The notes: generated by a model not told the origin, from the letters alone. Shown: positions 24,681 to 35,338, counted from the first letter of the stretch. The stretch is 64,000 bases of DNA from Nocardioides dongkuii (GCF_014127485.1 NZ_CP059903.1:2542001-2606000), one strand, 5' to 3'. Numbers and translations are program-made.

Positions 24681-26402
24681 TCAGGGCAGGCCGAGCTCCT
24701 CGCGGGTCAGCGGCTCGCCGCCCGGGAGGCCCAGGTCGATCCGGTCAGTGATCGTGACGGCGCCCTCCGGCGAGATGTCGATCCCGGCCCAGCCGGTGTG
24801 CAGGCCGGTGTCGGCGTCGACGTACTGCAGCTGCACCGAGACGGTCTTCAGCGGCACCGAGAACGGGGTCGAGAACCGGTTGAACGTCGGCGTCTCCTCG
24901 ACGCCGCCGGACGTCCCGAGCTGGCTGACGACCGTCCAGGTGACCAGGTCGTCGGGGTCCTCGCCGGTGTTCCACAGCACCCACGGCCCCTCGGCGTCGT
25001 GGAGGTGCCCGATGTTGACCCCGCCGGGCGGCGCGTCGGGGACGCCGTCGTCCCAGGGCGTGGTCTCCCGGCCCTCGGTGACCGTGAGCTCCGCGGTGCT
25101 CGCGACGCCGAGGTAGCCGGCGACGGCGCGGGGCTGGTGCAGCAGGGCCAGCACCCCCTCGCCGTCCTCGACCTCGGCGTCGACGACCTCCCGCAGGTCC
25201 GCGCCGACCTCGTCCTCCTCGCGCCCGGAGTCGTTGGTGACCAGGCCGCCGAAGAGCGCCTTGAACGCCGGGTCGGCGGCACCGGCGAGGAGCAGTCCGT
25301 CGACGTCGACGACCTCCAGGTCCGGGACCTGGACGTCGTTCTCCTCGAGCTGGGTGACGGTCGTCTCGGAGTCGTGGTCCCCCTTCACCGCGACGGTCGG
25401 CACGTCGGGGCTGGCGGCGGCCTCGCCGCGCACGAACCCCTCCTCGGCCACGGTGCCGTTGGAGCTGATGTCGCCGGAGATCGTGCGCACGGTGGTCGCG
25501 TCCTCGCCCAGCTCCTCGGCGAGCATCGGGTAGAGCGCCCGGCGCACCCGGGTGCCGACCAGGCTGCCCTGCGGGTCCGCCTCGGCGAGCACGACCCGCT
25601 CGCCCTCGCGCGGTGCCAGGTCGTGCAGCGGCAGGGCGTCCTCGAGCGCCTCGGTCGCGGTGGCCTCGTACCGGCGCGCGTCCGCCCGGATGCGCTCGGT
25701 GTTCTTCTCGATGAACGGCTGGACCTGCTGGGCCACCTCGACGGTCTGGGCGCTGCTGAAGCTGAGGCCCTCCACGCCGGGCATCGGGTAGCCGGCCTCG
25801 ATCTCCCGGTTGCCGTCCCAGGCCTGGAAGCCCTGCACCGCGACGAACGTCGAGACGCCGGTCGCGGCCACCAGGCCCGCTGCGGTGAGGGCGACGCGGC
25901 GGCCCGGGCTGCGCTGGGACGCCGGGACGGGCGGCGGGCGGCCGCGGAACGCCAGCGCCAGCAGCCCGCCGAGCACCACGGCCGCGACGACCTCGGCCCG
26001 CAGCAGCCGGCCGAGCACCTCCGAGCGCAGCTCGTGGCCGTACGCCCGGGCGACCTCGCTCGGGTCGTCGACGAAGGCGGCGTTGGCGCGGAGGAACTCC
26101 GGCGAGACGTACGACGAGAGGGTGCCGCCCGCCTCGGGCGGCCCGGTCGAGCGGATCGACGCGCCGAGCCCGGCGGTGCCGGTGCGCTCCCAGTACAGCT
26201 CGCCCAGGATGCCGGTGTCGAGCGTCGAGACGCCGTTGTGCGCGAGGGAGACCTCGACCGGGAACGCACCGAGGCGGTCCTCGAAGGACGCGTCCTGCAG
26301 CGCCCACACCACGGCCACGGGGAGCACGACCAGCGCCGCCGCGAGCCCGTAGGCGAGCCAGGCGGCCAGAGCTCTGGCGACCTGCGAGACGTGGGACCTC
26401 AT
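24681..26402 (-). CDS. Membrane-anchored metallophosphoesterase-like protein, catalytic motifs decayed
   Basis: This is a 573-residue protein. Three membrane helices lie in the first third (about 8-30, 128-145, 162-180). The C-terminal domain (about 260-570) follows the order of calcineurin-like phosphoesterases, but the metal ligands are altered. The first block reads VVLAEADPQGS where active relatives have SDIHxN. The second, TISGDISSNG, keeps the GD pair. The third reads KGDHDS where GNHD is needed. The later LLHQP and NIGHLHD blocks are partly kept. The fold is probably kept but activity doubtful. TAGGCT seven bases before the ATG suggests a leaderless start; the divergent NUDIX gene begins only 23 nt away. 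Confidence 0.7.
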   Translation of the reverse strand: MRSHVSQVARALAAWLAYGLAAALVVLPVAVVWALQDASFEDRLGAFPVEVSLAHNGVSTLDTGILGELYWERTGTAGLGASIRSTGPPEAGGTLSSYVSPEFLRANAAFVDDPSEVARAYGHELRSEVLGRLLRAEVVAAVVLGGLLALAFRGRPPPVPASQRSPGRRVALTAAGLVAATGVSTFVAVQGFQAWDGNREIEAGYPMPGVEGLSFSSAQTVEVAQQVQPFIEKNTERIRADARRYEATATEALEDALPLHDLAPREGERVVLAEADPQGSLVGTRVRRALYPMLAEELGEDATTVRTISGDISSNGTVAEEGFVRGEAAASPDVPTVAVKGDHDSETTVTQLEENDVQVPDLEVVDVDGLLLAGAADPAFKALFGGLVTNDSGREEDEVGADLREVVDAEVEDGEGVLALLHQPRAVAGYLGVASTAELTVTEGRETTPWDDGVPDAPPGGVNIGHLHDAEGPWVLWNTGEDPDDLVTWTVVSQLGTSGGVEETPTFNRFSTPFSVPLKTVSVQLQYVDADTGLHTGWAGIDISPEGAVTITDRIDLGLPGGEPLTREELGLP

Positions 26403-26425
26403 CGGGGCGAGCCTAGTCTCGGGGC
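26403..26425. promoter_or_regulatory. 23-nt divergent start region with back-to-back -10 boxes
   Basis: Only 23 nt separate the two start codons. On the minus strand TAGGCT lies 7 nt before the ATG at 26402. On the plus strand TAGTCT lies 6 nt before the ATG at 26426. The two boxes share a central CTAG. Both genes are probably read from leaderless transcripts, with polymerase sites that exclude each other. Confidence 0.6.
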
Positions 26426-26908
26426 ATGGGCTGGGCGATCTGCGGGCACGGGCACGCGCACTGGGGACGACGTGGCGCGGCGGGGCTGCTCCTCGCCGAC
26501 TCCGGCCGGGTGCTGCTGCAACGGCGGGCGCGCTGGACCCACCAGGGCGGGACCTGGTCGGTCCCGGGCGGTGCCCGCGAGGCCGACGAGTCCGCGGTCG
26601 AGGCCGCGCTGCGCGAGGCGCACGAGGAGCTCGGCGTCGACGCCGGCGCGGTCGACGTCCGGGGCTCGTACGTCGCGTCGTGCGGCGGCTGGGAGTACGA
26701 GACCGTGCTCGCCGAGCCCCGCTCGCTGCTCGAGCTGGAGGACCGGGCGGAGAGCGAGGCGCACCGGTGGATCCCCGCCGGCGAGGTCGACGCCCTCCGC
26801 CTGCACCCGTCGTTCCGCGCCGCCTGGGCCGACGACGGCGGCGCGCTCCGCGCGTTCGTCGAGGGCGGGGTCGGCGGGCCCGGTCAGGTGCCGCAGAACG
26901 TCTGGTAG
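26426..26908 (+). CDS. NUDIX hydrolase
   Basis: This 160-residue protein has the NUDIX box in full: [20 protein letters not shown] followed by ELG. It has the G-x5-E-x7-R-E-x2-E-E-x-G spacing that binds Mg and cleaves nucleoside-diphosphate-linked compounds. Upstream, [20 protein letters not shown] and GTWSVPGG are typical. An N-terminal extension [13 protein letters not shown] is rich in His. The substrate is unknown. The last 25 nt overlap the convergent selO gene, so transcription of one may affect the other. Confidence 0.85.
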   Translation: MGWAICGHGHAHWGRRGAAGLLLADSGRVLLQRRARWTHQGGTWSVPGGAREADESAVEAALREAHEELGVDAGAVDVRGSYVASCGGWEYETVLAEPRSLLELEDRAESEAHRWIPAGEVDALRLHPSFRAAWADDGGALRAFVEGGVGGPGQVPQNVW

Positions 26909-28350
26909 GTCTCCCCGAAGTCACCGGGCGCCGGCGCGGCGTACCGCTCCAGCCCGGGCCGCTCGTCGTACGGCGCGGTGACGGCCTCGAGCAGGTCCGT
27001 GAGCGGGGCCAGGTCGCCGGCCGTGCCGGCCGCGAGCGCCTCCTCGACGAGGTGGTTGCGCGGCACGTAGACCGGGTTGACGCGGTCCATCGCGTCGCCG
27101 TCGGGGCCGAGCGCGCGCCAGCGCTCCAGCCACGCGTCGAAGGCGGGCAGGTCCAGGACCAGGCCGCGGGCCGGCTCGGCGTCGCCCCGGGCGGCGCGGC
27201 CCAGGGCGCGGAAGAACGACGTGAGGTCGACCTTGCCGGACTGCATGAGCGCCGTCAGCTCCTCGACGAGGGGAGCCGCGACGGCATCGTCGAGGCCGTC
27301 CGGGAGGCCGAGCTTGGCGCGCATCCCGGCCGACCAGGCAGCGGCGTACGCCGGCCGGAACGACTCCAGCGACTCGACAGCCAGCGCGACCGCCTGCTGC
27401 TCGTCGTCGTGCAGCAGCGGGAGCAGCGCCTCGGCGAAGCGGGCGAGGTTCCACTCGGCGACCACCGGCTGGTTGCCGTAGGCGTAGCGGCCGCCGTGGT
27501 CGATCGAGCTGTAGACGGTGGCGGGGTCGAAGCCCTCCAGGAACGCGCACGGGCCGTAGTCGATGGTCTCGCCGGAGATCGTCATGTTGTCGGTGTTCAT
27601 CACGCCGTGGATGAAGCCGACCAGCATCCAGCGCGCGACCAGGCGGGCCTGCGCGGCGACGACGGACTCGAAGAACGCGAGGTACGGCTGGTCCGCCTCG
27701 GCCGCGGCCGGGTGGTGGCGGGCGATCGCGTGGTCGGCGAGCCGGCGGGTGAGGTCCACGTCGCCGCTCGCCGCGGCGTACTGGAAGCTGCCGACGCGCA
27801 GGTGGCTGCTCGCCACCCGGGCCAGCACGGCGCCGGGCAGCAGGGTCTCGCGGCGTACCTGCCGGCCGGTCGCGACGACCGCGAGCGAGCGGGTGGTCGG
27901 GATGCCCAGCGCGTGCATGGCCTCGCTGATGACGTGCTCGCGCAGCATCGGGCCGACGGCGGCCAGGCCGTCGCCGCCGCGGGCGAGCGGGGTCCGGCCG
28001 GAGCCCTTGAGGTGGAGGTCGAGCAGCCGGCCGTCGGGGGTGGTCAGCTCGCCGAGCAGCAGCGCGCGGCCGTCGCCGAGCCGCGGGCTGAACCCGCCGA
28101 ACTGGTGGCCGGCGTACACCTGCGCGACGGGGGTCGCCCCCGCCGGCGGGCGGGTGCCGGTCAGCAGCCCGAGGCCGGCCTCGGTGCGGAGCGCGGCGGG
28201 GTCGATCCCGAGCTCGACCGCCAGCGGCTCGTTGAGCACCAGCAGCCGCGGGTCCGGTGTCTCCTCCGCCTGCCACGCCAGCGCCAGCTCCGGCAGCTCA
28301 CGGGCGAAGCGGTCGTCGAGGGCCAGGGTCTCCGGGGGTGCGAGGGTCAC
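26884..28350 (-). CDS. selO: SelO/YdiU family protein AMP-transferase
   Basis: From the GTG at 28350 (TAGGCT seven bases upstream) the protein has 488 residues, the usual SelO length. [20 protein letters not shown] and [19 protein letters not shown] are signature blocks of the pseudokinase SelO, which binds ATP upside down and transfers AMP to Ser, Thr or Tyr of target proteins. [20 protein letters not shown] carries the catalytic Asn and metal-binding Asp region. Targets in actinobacteria are unknown; redox enzymes are targets in E. coli. The bacterial C-terminal redox Cys seen in E. coli is present as CGT at the very end. Confidence 0.9.
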   Translation of the reverse strand: MTLAPPETLALDDRFARELPELALAWQAEETPDPRLLVLNEPLAVELGIDPAALRTEAGLGLLTGTRPPAGATPVAQVYAGHQFGGFSPRLGDGRALLLGELTTPDGRLLDLHLKGSGRTPLARGGDGLAAVGPMLREHVISEAMHALGIPTTRSLAVVATGRQVRRETLLPGAVLARVASSHLRVGSFQYAAASGDVDLTRRLADHAIARHHPAAAEADQPYLAFFESVVAAQARLVARWMLVGFIHGVMNTDNMTISGETIDYGPCAFLEGFDPATVYSSIDHGGRYAYGNQPVVAEWNLARFAEALLPLLHDDEQQAVALAVESLESFRPAYAAAWSAGMRAKLGLPDGLDDAVAAPLVEELTALMQSGKVDLTSFFRALGRAARGDAEPARGLVLDLPAFDAWLERWRALGPDGDAMDRVNPVYVPRNHLVEEALAAGTAGDLAPLTDLLEAVTAPYDERPGLERYAAPAPGDFGETYQTFCGT

Positions 28351-28378
28351 GCCTCCGAGCCTACGGATCCCGGGGTGA

Positions 28379-28464
28379 CGCCGAGTCGGCGCTTGTGTCC
28401 GCGCTGGTCCGCCGAGTCGGCGCTTGTGTCCGCCCGGGACCGCCGAGTCGGCGCTGGTGTCCGC
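28379..28464. repeat. Direct repeat cluster A1: three 24-nt units, period 31
   Basis: Three near-identical units begin at 28379, 28410 and 28441. Each starts CGCCGAGTCGGCG, itself a palindrome, and continues with CTTGTGTCCGC (CTGGTGTCCGC in the third). Linkers are 7 nt. The same unit occurs three times in inverse orientation at 36286-36374. Spacers are far too short for CRISPR. It lies just upstream of selO and downstream of the histidine kinase. Confidence 0.85.
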
Positions 28465-28546
28465 CCGGGACGTCATACGAAGTGGCGGTGATGGCGACCA
28501 GGTCGTACGACGTCCCGCGCGCCCGCCGCGACTTCTCAGGCTTTCC

Positions 28547-28610
28547 CTGATGTTCTCGGCCGTCGCGATGGCTGAGAACGTCAGGTTTCCCCGGATCACC
28601 GGGGAAACCT
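28547..28610. terminator. Two overlapping hairpins after the histidine kinase gene
   Basis: The first hairpin pairs CTGA-GTTCTC-GCC with GGC-GAGAAC-TCAG (28547-28584). The second is a perfect 12-bp stem, 28583-28594 with 28599-28610, around ATCA. The two share bases 28583-28584. They lie 20 nt beyond the stop of the minus-strand histidine kinase and can end that transcript. The double form also resembles dispersed palindromic elements. Confidence 0.6.
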
Positions 28611-28629
28611 CCACCCGGCGACCGCACCC

Positions 28630-30285
28630 TCAGACCCCGAGCGGTAGCCGCACGCAGAACACGCTCCCGACGCCGAGCTCGCTCTCGACCTCGATCCGGC
28701 CGCCGTGGCTCTCCACGATGCTCTTGCAGATGCTCAGCCCCAGGCCGACCCCCTGGATGGCCTGCTGCTCCGCCTGGACCCCGCGGAAGAAACGGGTGAA
28801 GAGCCGGTCCCGGTCCGCCGCGGCGATGCCGATCCCCGAGTCGCGGACCACCAGCTCGGCCCGGGTCCCGTCCATGCCGAGCGAGACGGCGACGCTGCCC
28901 CCGGCGGGGGTGTACTTCGCGGCGTTGGAGAGCAGGTTGTCGACGAGCTGAGCGATCCGCAGCGAGTCGGCGAACACCCACAGCTCGTCGGGCAGGTCGG
29001 CCGCGAGGGTGAGGCCCGCGGTGTCGGCGGCCGGACCGACCGCCTCGACGGCATCGCGGACGATCCTCGCCAGGTCGCACCGGCGACGGACGAGCGGGAG
29101 CGCGCTCGCGGCGGTCAGCTGGGCGCTCTCGAGCAGGTCCCCGATCAGGCGCATCAGCCGCTGGGCGTTGCGCTCGACGACCTCGAGCTGCCGGTCGACC
29201 CCGTCCGGCAGGTCGGAGCGGTCCTGCAGCAGCTCGACGTACCCGGCGATCGAGGTGAGCGGGGTCCGCAGCTCGTGGGAGACCAGGGCGACGAAGTCCT
29301 CCTTGACCGCCATCGCCCGCATCAGCTCGGTGACGTCCTTGTAGGCGAGGGCGGCGCCCTCGAGGACGCCGTCCGGTCCGCGCAGCGAGCGCGCCGAGAC
29401 CGAGAGCGCGCGGCGGCTCAGCGGGTCCGACCCCACCCAGACCCGGCGGTCCTCGAACTCCTCGCCGCCGGCCGCGAGGTACGCCGGGGTCTCCTCGGAC
29501 CGCAGCCGCGTGCCGCCGTCGGGGCCGAACACGAGCCCGACCTGGCCGGCCCGGCCGCGGTAGCCGTCGGGGTAGCCCAGGTCGAGGAACTCGGCCTGGC
29601 GCCGGTTGAAGCCCTGGTACCGACCGTCGCTGTCCAGGAGCACCAGCCCCACGTCGACCGCGTCGAAGATGGCCTGCGAGGCCCGCTGGTGCTGCTCGAT
29701 CGTGGCCATCGCCTCGGCGAGCTCCGCGCCGCGCCGCTCCGCCTCGTCCCGCTCGCTGCGGATCCGCTCGAGGCTGTAGGCGATCGCCAGGGCGCTCCAC
29801 CCGGCCACGACCGTGATCAGCAGCGCGCGGGAGACGGCGACGGGGTCGGTGCCGAGAATGATCATGCTCGGGAGCGCCGCCAGCACCGCGACGGCGACGA
29901 CCACGACCACCGCGCCCCGCTGACCGAGCTGACGACCCAGCCACAGGGCCGGCACCACGACCAGGATCCCGGCGGCGCTGCCGTCCTGGGTGACCCGGAT
30001 CGCGCCGAGCGCCGCGATGTCCAGCACCGGCAGCACCGTGACCGACTGCGGACCGAGCCGGTGCCACGGCACGACGAAGGCCAGCACCGTGGCGAGCACG
30101 GTGAGCGCGAGGCCGGCGCCGGGCCAGCCCGCCAGCTCGAGGTCGCCGCCCCCGAGGCCGCGGATCGCGAAGTCCGTGCCGACGAAGGCCGCGAAGGCGA
30201 CCTGCAGCATCCGCGGATCGGGCTCACCGGTGACGACCAACGCCCGGACGGCGTCGACCAGTCGCAGGGAGGGGGGTTGGCGCAT
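28630..30285 (-). CDS. Membrane sensor histidine kinase with PAS domain
   Basis: From the ATG at 30285 the protein has 551 residues. About five membrane helices fill residues 25-185. A short coiled region follows (LERIRSERDEAERRGAELAE), then a PAS domain (about 215-330, AIFDAVDVGLVLLDSDGRYQ). The HisKA domain has EDFVALVSHELRTPLTSIAG, whose His is phosphorylated, and the ATPase domain has NLLSNAAKYTP, RDSGIGI and GVGLGLSICKSIVESHGG. All catalytic boxes are intact. No response-regulator gene is adjacent, so it is an orphan kinase here. Its stop is followed by the double hairpin. Confidence 0.87.
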   Translation of the reverse strand: MRQPPSLRLVDAVRALVVTGEPDPRMLQVAFAAFVGTDFAIRGLGGGDLELAGWPGAGLALTVLATVLAFVVPWHRLGPQSVTVLPVLDIAALGAIRVTQDGSAAGILVVVPALWLGRQLGQRGAVVVVVAVAVLAALPSMIILGTDPVAVSRALLITVVAGWSALAIAYSLERIRSERDEAERRGAELAEAMATIEQHQRASQAIFDAVDVGLVLLDSDGRYQGFNRRQAEFLDLGYPDGYRGRAGQVGLVFGPDGGTRLRSEETPAYLAAGGEEFEDRRVWVGSDPLSRRALSVSARSLRGPDGVLEGAALAYKDVTELMRAMAVKEDFVALVSHELRTPLTSIAGYVELLQDRSDLPDGVDRQLEVVERNAQRLMRLIGDLLESAQLTAASALPLVRRRCDLARIVRDAVEAVGPAADTAGLTLAADLPDELWVFADSLRIAQLVDNLLSNAAKYTPAGGSVAVSLGMDGTRAELVVRDSGIGIAAADRDRLFTRFFRGVQAEQQAIQGVGLGLSICKSIVESHGGRIEVESELGVGSVFCVRLPLGV

Positions 30286-30320
30286 GCTGACCCCGGTGTC
30301 CCCGCCTTCCCTGGACAAAC

Positions 30321-31100
30321 TCAGCCCGGGTTCGGCGCCGCCCCGCCGTACCGGCGGTCCCGGCGGGCGTAGACCTCGATCGCCTCCCACAGGTGGCGCC
30401 GGTCGACGTCGGGCCAGAGCACGTCGGAGTAGACGAACTCGCTGTACGCCGCCTGCCACAGCATGAAGTTGGAGAGCCGCTGCTCCCCCGACGTGCGCCA
30501 GACCATGTCGGCGTCGGACTGCTCGGGCACGTAGAGGTGGCGGGCGAAGACCTTCTCGTCGACCTTCTCGGGGTCCAGCCGGCCGGCGGCGACCTCGCGG
30601 GCGATGCTGCGCGCGGTGTCGGCCAGCTCGGCGCGACCGCCGTAGTTGACGCACATGGTGAGGGTCAGCACGTCGTTGTCGCGGGTGAGCTCCTCGGCGG
30701 CCTGCAGCTCCTTGACCACCGAGCGCCACAGGCGGGGCGCGCGGCCCGCCCAGCGCACCCGCACCCCGAGCTCGTGCATCTCGTCGCGGCGGCGGCGGAT
30801 CACGTCGCGGTTGAACCCCATGAGGAACCGGACCTCGTCGGGCGAGCGGCTCCAGTTCTCGGTCGAGAAGGCGTACGCCGAGACCGCCTTGACGCCGATC
30901 TCGATCGCGCCCTCGACCACGTCGAACAGCGAGCTCTCGCCCTGCTCGTGGCCCTTCGTGCGGGGCAGGCCGCGGTCCTTGGCCCAGCGCCCGTTGCCGT
31001 CCATGACGATCGCGACGTGGCGGGGCACGAGGTCCCGCGGGACCGCCGGCGGGGTGGCCCCGGAGGGGTGCGGGGCCGGGCTGCGGACGGAGCGCTTCAC
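30321..31100 (-). CDS. uppS: Isoprenyl transferase (undecaprenyl diphosphate synthase family)
   Basis: From the GTG at 31100 the protein has 259 residues; an ATG at 31118 would overlap rec[18 protein letters not shown] is the pyrophosphate-binding block with the catalytic Asp. [17 protein letters not shown] and [20 protein letters not shown] are further cis-prenyltransferase signatures, and [20 protein letters not shown] is the Mg and isopentenyl diphosphate site. Note W in place of the usual I/L before RTSGE. It elongates an allylic diphosphate with isopentenyl units to make the lipid carrier for peptidoglycan. It follows recO by 4 nt, the usual actinobacterial order. Confidence 0.92.
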   Translation of the reverse strand: MKRSVRSPAPHPSGATPPAVPRDLVPRHVAIVMDGNGRWAKDRGLPRTKGHEQGESSLFDVVEGAIEIGVKAVSAYAFSTENWSRSPDEVRFLMGFNRDVIRRRRDEMHELGVRVRWAGRAPRLWRSVVKELQAAEELTRDNDVLTLTMCVNYGGRAELADTARSIAREVAAGRLDPEKVDEKVFARHLYVPEQSDADMVWRTSGEQRLSNFMLWQAAYSEFVYSDVLWPDVDRRHLWEAIEVYARRDRRYGGAAPNPG

Positions 31101-31104
31101 GGCG

Positions 31105-31833
31105 TCAGCGTTCCACATACGCCAGCGAGCGCAGCCCCCGCTCCAGGTGCCAGGCGAGGTACGCCGCGACCAGGCCGCCGGCCTCCTTGAGGTGCCGGGG
31201 CTCGGCCGCCTCGACCTCGGGCCAGTCGCCGGCGAGCAGCGCACCGAGCAGCGCCAGCGTCTCGGGTGCGGGGCTCGCGGAGCCGGGAACCCGGCAGGTC
31301 GAGCAGAGCACCCCGCCCATCGACGGGTTGAACCAGCGGTGCCGGCCCTCGAGGCCGCAGCGGGCGCAGTGCGCGAACGACGGCGCGTAGCCGGCCACCG
31401 CGAGCGAGCGCAGCAGGTAGGAGTCGAGCACCTGACCGGGGCCGCGCTCCCCCGAGGCCAGGACGCGCAGGCCGCCGACGAGCAGCAGGAACTGCTGCAG
31501 CGCGGGCTCCTTCTCCTCCGAGACCAGCCGCTCGGCGGTCTCGAGCATCACCGTCCCGGCGGTGTAGCGGTCGTAGTCGAGCCCGAGCCCGGCGTGGAAG
31601 AGGGACAGGGTCTCCGCCTGGGTGATCGTGTCCAGGTTGCGGCCCTCGGCGAGCTGCAGGTCGACGTGGGTGAACGGCTCGAGCCGCGACCCGAACCGCG
31701 AACTGGTCCGCCGGACGCCCTTGGCCACCGCGCGCACCCGTCCGTGGTGACGGGTCAGCAGGGTGATGATGCGGTCGGCCTCGCCCAGCTTGTGGGTGCG
31801 GAGCACGATCGCCTCGTCGCGGTAGAGAGGCAC
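31105..31833 (-). CDS. recO: DNA repair protein RecO
   Basis: This 242-residue protein starts with a GTG at 31833. An N-terminal OB fold ([20 protein letters not shown], then [18 protein letters not shown]) binds single-stranded DNA. The helical C-terminal domain holds a zinc site, CARC and CSTC (about 182-185 and 202-205). RecO helps RecR load RecA at gaps and in RecFOR repair. The gene is followed by uppS after 4 nt and preceded by a hydrolase gene after 18 nt, so the three form one minus-strand unit downstream of leuA. Confidence 0.92.
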   Translation of the reverse strand: MPLYRDEAIVLRTHKLGEADRIITLLTRHHGRVRAVAKGVRRTSSRFGSRLEPFTHVDLQLAEGRNLDTITQAETLSLFHAGLGLDYDRYTAGTVMLETAERLVSEEKEPALQQFLLLVGGLRVLASGERGPGQVLDSYLLRSLAVAGYAPSFAHCARCGLEGRHRWFNPSMGGVLCSTCRVPGSASPAPETLALLGALLAGDWPEVEAAEPRHLKEAGGLVAAYLAWHLERGLRSLAYVER

Positions 31834-31851
31834 CCCACCATTGTGCGCCGT

Positions 31852-32733
31852 CTAGCGCGTGCCGCCGCGCCGACGCCCCGTGGTGCTGGCCAGCGTGCCG
31901 GTTGGGGTCCGCCAGCAGCCGAGCGCGAAGCCGGCTGCGGCCTGGTCGAGCCGCTCGGGCCGCAGCCGCCACTCCAGGATGCTGCGGGCCCGGAGGAACG
32001 TGGCGTTCGGGAGCTCGTCGGCCAGCATCGCGGCGTCGGCGGCCGGGTGGATCGGGTCGGCCGGGTGGCCGACGACGAGCGCCGGCGTACGGATCGCCCG
32101 GCGCTGGTCGGAGGACGGCGCGACCCGGCCGAAGAAGAGGCCGTGCACGACCGCCGCGACCGCGTCCGCCCGCTGGTCGAGGGTGTCCAGCACGATCCCC
32201 GCCCAGAACGGCACGATCCCGCGCGGCACCGGGCGGGTGAGCAGCCGCAGGCCGTTGACGGTGAACGGCAGGAACCGGGCCGCGAACAGCAGCGGCCCGA
32301 AGGCGAGGATGCCGGCCTCCAGGGCGTTGTTGAGGACCGGCATCTCCAGGACCAGCCCGCGGACCCGCTCGGGCGCGAGCACGGCGACCTCCAGGGAGAC
32401 GTTGGCCCCCAGGGAGGTGCCGCCGACGACGGCCTGCGGCGCGCCGAGGTGGTCCAGCAGCGCCAGCACCTGCTCGGCCCAGGCCGACGTCGAGTAGGCG
32501 TGCGGGTCCGCCGGGCGGTCGGAGCGGCCGTGGCCGAGCAGGTCGAGGGTCACGACGTGCAGCCCCTCGGCGGCCAGCGCCCGGGCCAGCGGCTGCTGCA
32601 TGCGGCGCGGCATCAGCTGGCCGTGCAGCAGCACGACCCAGGAGTCGCCCGCACCGTACTCGGTGTACTCGAGCCGGTCGCGACCGTGCTCACCCTCGAG
32701 GAAGAACTGGCCGATCCGCTCGGAGACCAACAT
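31852..32733 (-). CDS. Alpha/beta-hydrolase
   Basis: This is a 293-residue protein with the alpha/beta-hydrolase pattern. WVVLLHGQLMPRR is the oxyanion-hole HG, TLDLLGHGRSDRP comes next, and VVGGTSLGANVSLEVA is the nucleophile elbow with Ser in GTSLGAN. RTPALVVGHPADPIHPAADA carries the acid region, and a late His is less clear. The substrate is unknown. TACATT seven bases before the ATG suggests a leaderless start. It lies between leuA and recO and may be cotranscribed with recO-uppS. Confidence 0.8.
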   Translation of the reverse strand: MLVSERIGQFFLEGEHGRDRLEYTEYGAGDSWVVLLHGQLMPRRMQQPLARALAAEGLHVVTLDLLGHGRSDRPADPHAYSTSAWAEQVLALLDHLGAPQAVVGGTSLGANVSLEVAVLAPERVRGLVLEMPVLNNALEAGILAFGPLLFAARFLPFTVNGLRLLTRPVPRGIVPFWAGIVLDTLDQRADAVAAVVHGLFFGRVAPSSDQRRAIRTPALVVGHPADPIHPAADAAMLADELPNATFLRARSILEWRLRPERLDQAAAGFALGCWRTPTGTLASTTGRRRGGTR

Positions 32734-32777
32734 GCCCCGCAATGTAGTGGAGGGGACCCCCGACCCGCTGCCGGACG

Positions 32778-34529
<1,752 letters not shown>

Positions 34530-34533
34530 TCAC

Positions 34534-34571
34534 CCGCAGCGAGGGGGTCCGGCGTTCAGACCTCGCTGCGG
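34534..34571 (-). promoter_or_regulatory. leuA attenuator hairpin
   Basis: On the transcribed minus strand CCGCAGCGAGG (34571-34561), inside the leader-peptide end, pairs perfectly with CCTCGCTGCGG (34544-34534). The stem has 11 bp and the loop 16 nt. A ribosome stalled at the leucine codons or reaching the leader stop would cover different parts of this stem. That is the classic layout for control of leuA by leucine-tRNA supply. Confidence 0.7.
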
Positions 34572-34597
34572 CAGCGAAGGAGGAGGAGTCGCGGCAT
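34556..34597 (-). CDS. leuA leader peptide MPRLLLLRCRSEV
   Basis: This 13-codon frame starts with an ATG at 34597 and ends in TGA at 34558-34556. It contains four consecutive Leu codons (CTC CTC CTC CTT). It lies 71 nt before the leuA GTG and overlaps the attenuator stem. TAGGGT nine bases before the ATG suggests that transcription starts at or near the start codon. Leucine-rich leaders of this kind precede leuA in other actinobacteria. Confidence 0.8.
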   Translation of the reverse strand: MPRLLLLRCRSEV

Positions 34598-34718
34598 GAC
34601 AGGTCCACCCTAACCGACGCCGCCGTACGCCGCGCGGCCCGTCCTGGGCGGCCCGGGACGTGGCGGATGCCATGCCGGCCGTCGTGTGGCCGGGCACCCC
34701 CTGGGTACCGTCCCGGTC

Positions 34719-34907
34719 ATGAAGCTCTCGAACCGCGCCATGGCGGGCTGGGCGATCGCCGTCTTCATCCTGGTCGGAGCCATCTTCGTCGTGATGGGCG
34801 CGATCCTCGGCGGCGACGAGAACGTCCAGGACCAGCCCGTCGACGCCCCCGGAGGGTCCAACACCTCCTCCGCCCCGTTCTCGAGCAGCCGAGGTGCCGC
34901 CGCATGA
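34719..34907 (+). CDS. Small single-pass membrane protein
   Basis: This 62-residue product has one long helix (about 9-31, AGWAIAVFILVGAIFVVMGA) and a short Ser/Gly-rich tail with QDQPVDAPGGSNTSS. TACCGT seven bases before the ATG fits a leaderless start. Its TGA overlaps the ATG of the next gene, so three genes here are chained by 4-nt overlaps. No family recognised. Confidence 0.65.
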   Translation: MKLSNRAMAGWAIAVFILVGAIFVVMGAILGGDENVQDQPVDAPGGSNTSSAPFSSSRGAAA

Positions 34908-35338
34908 GCCGCAACAGCAGACTGATCCACGCCACGCCCGACCAGGTCTGGTCGGTGCTCGCCGACGGCTGGCTCTACCCCCTGTGGGTCGTCGGCGCCT
35001 CCCGGATGCGCGAGGTCGACGAGAGCTGGCCCGCCGTGGGCTCGAAGCTCTACCACTCCGTCGGCACCTGGCCGCTGCTCATCGACGACAACAGCGAGGT
35101 CCTCGAGGCCCGGCCCGGCTCGCTGCTGAAGCTGCGCGCCCGCGCCTGGCCGGCCGGCGAGGCCGAGGTCGTCCTGCGCCTCGAGCCCTCCGGCGCCGAC
35201 ACCGAGGTCGTCATCGAGGAGGACGCCGTCTCCGGGCCGGCCGCGCTGGGCCCCAAGGCGCTCCGCGACGTCCCGCTGGCGTGGCGCAACGTCGAGACGC
35301 TGCGCCGGCTGGCGTTCGTCGTCGAGGGCCGTCTGTGA
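34904..35338 (+). CDS. SRPBCC (polyketide-cyclase/START-like) protein
   Basis: This 144-residue protein has the SRPBCC pattern: RLIHATPDQVWSVLADGWLY at the start, YHSVGTWPLLIDD in the middle, and SLLKLRARAWPAGEAEVVLR then TEVVIEEDAVSGPA in the late strands. The helix-grip fold binds hydrophobic ligands; no catalytic residue is evident. The start overlaps the preceding stop (ATGA) and its own stop overlaps the next start (GTGA). It may act with the methyltransferase that follows; this is inference. Confidence 0.75.
   Translation: MSRNSRLIHATPDQVWSVLADGWLYPLWVVGASRMREVDESWPAVGSKLYHSVGTWPLLIDDNSEVLEARPGSLLKLRARAWPAGEAEVVLRLEPSGADTEVVIEEDAVSGPAALGPKALRDVPLAWRNVETLRRLAFVVEGRL

Noticed and set aside
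24492..26981. Long plus-strand frame opposite the phosphoesterase-like gene
   Set aside because: The composition is Arg/Gly/Asp-rich without domains. The minus-strand gene has membrane helices and recognisable motif blocks.
28379..28464. CRISPR array
   Set aside because: The repeats are regularly spaced, but the 7-nt linkers are far too short for spacers, no cas gene is near, and the unit recurs in inverse orientation elsewhere.
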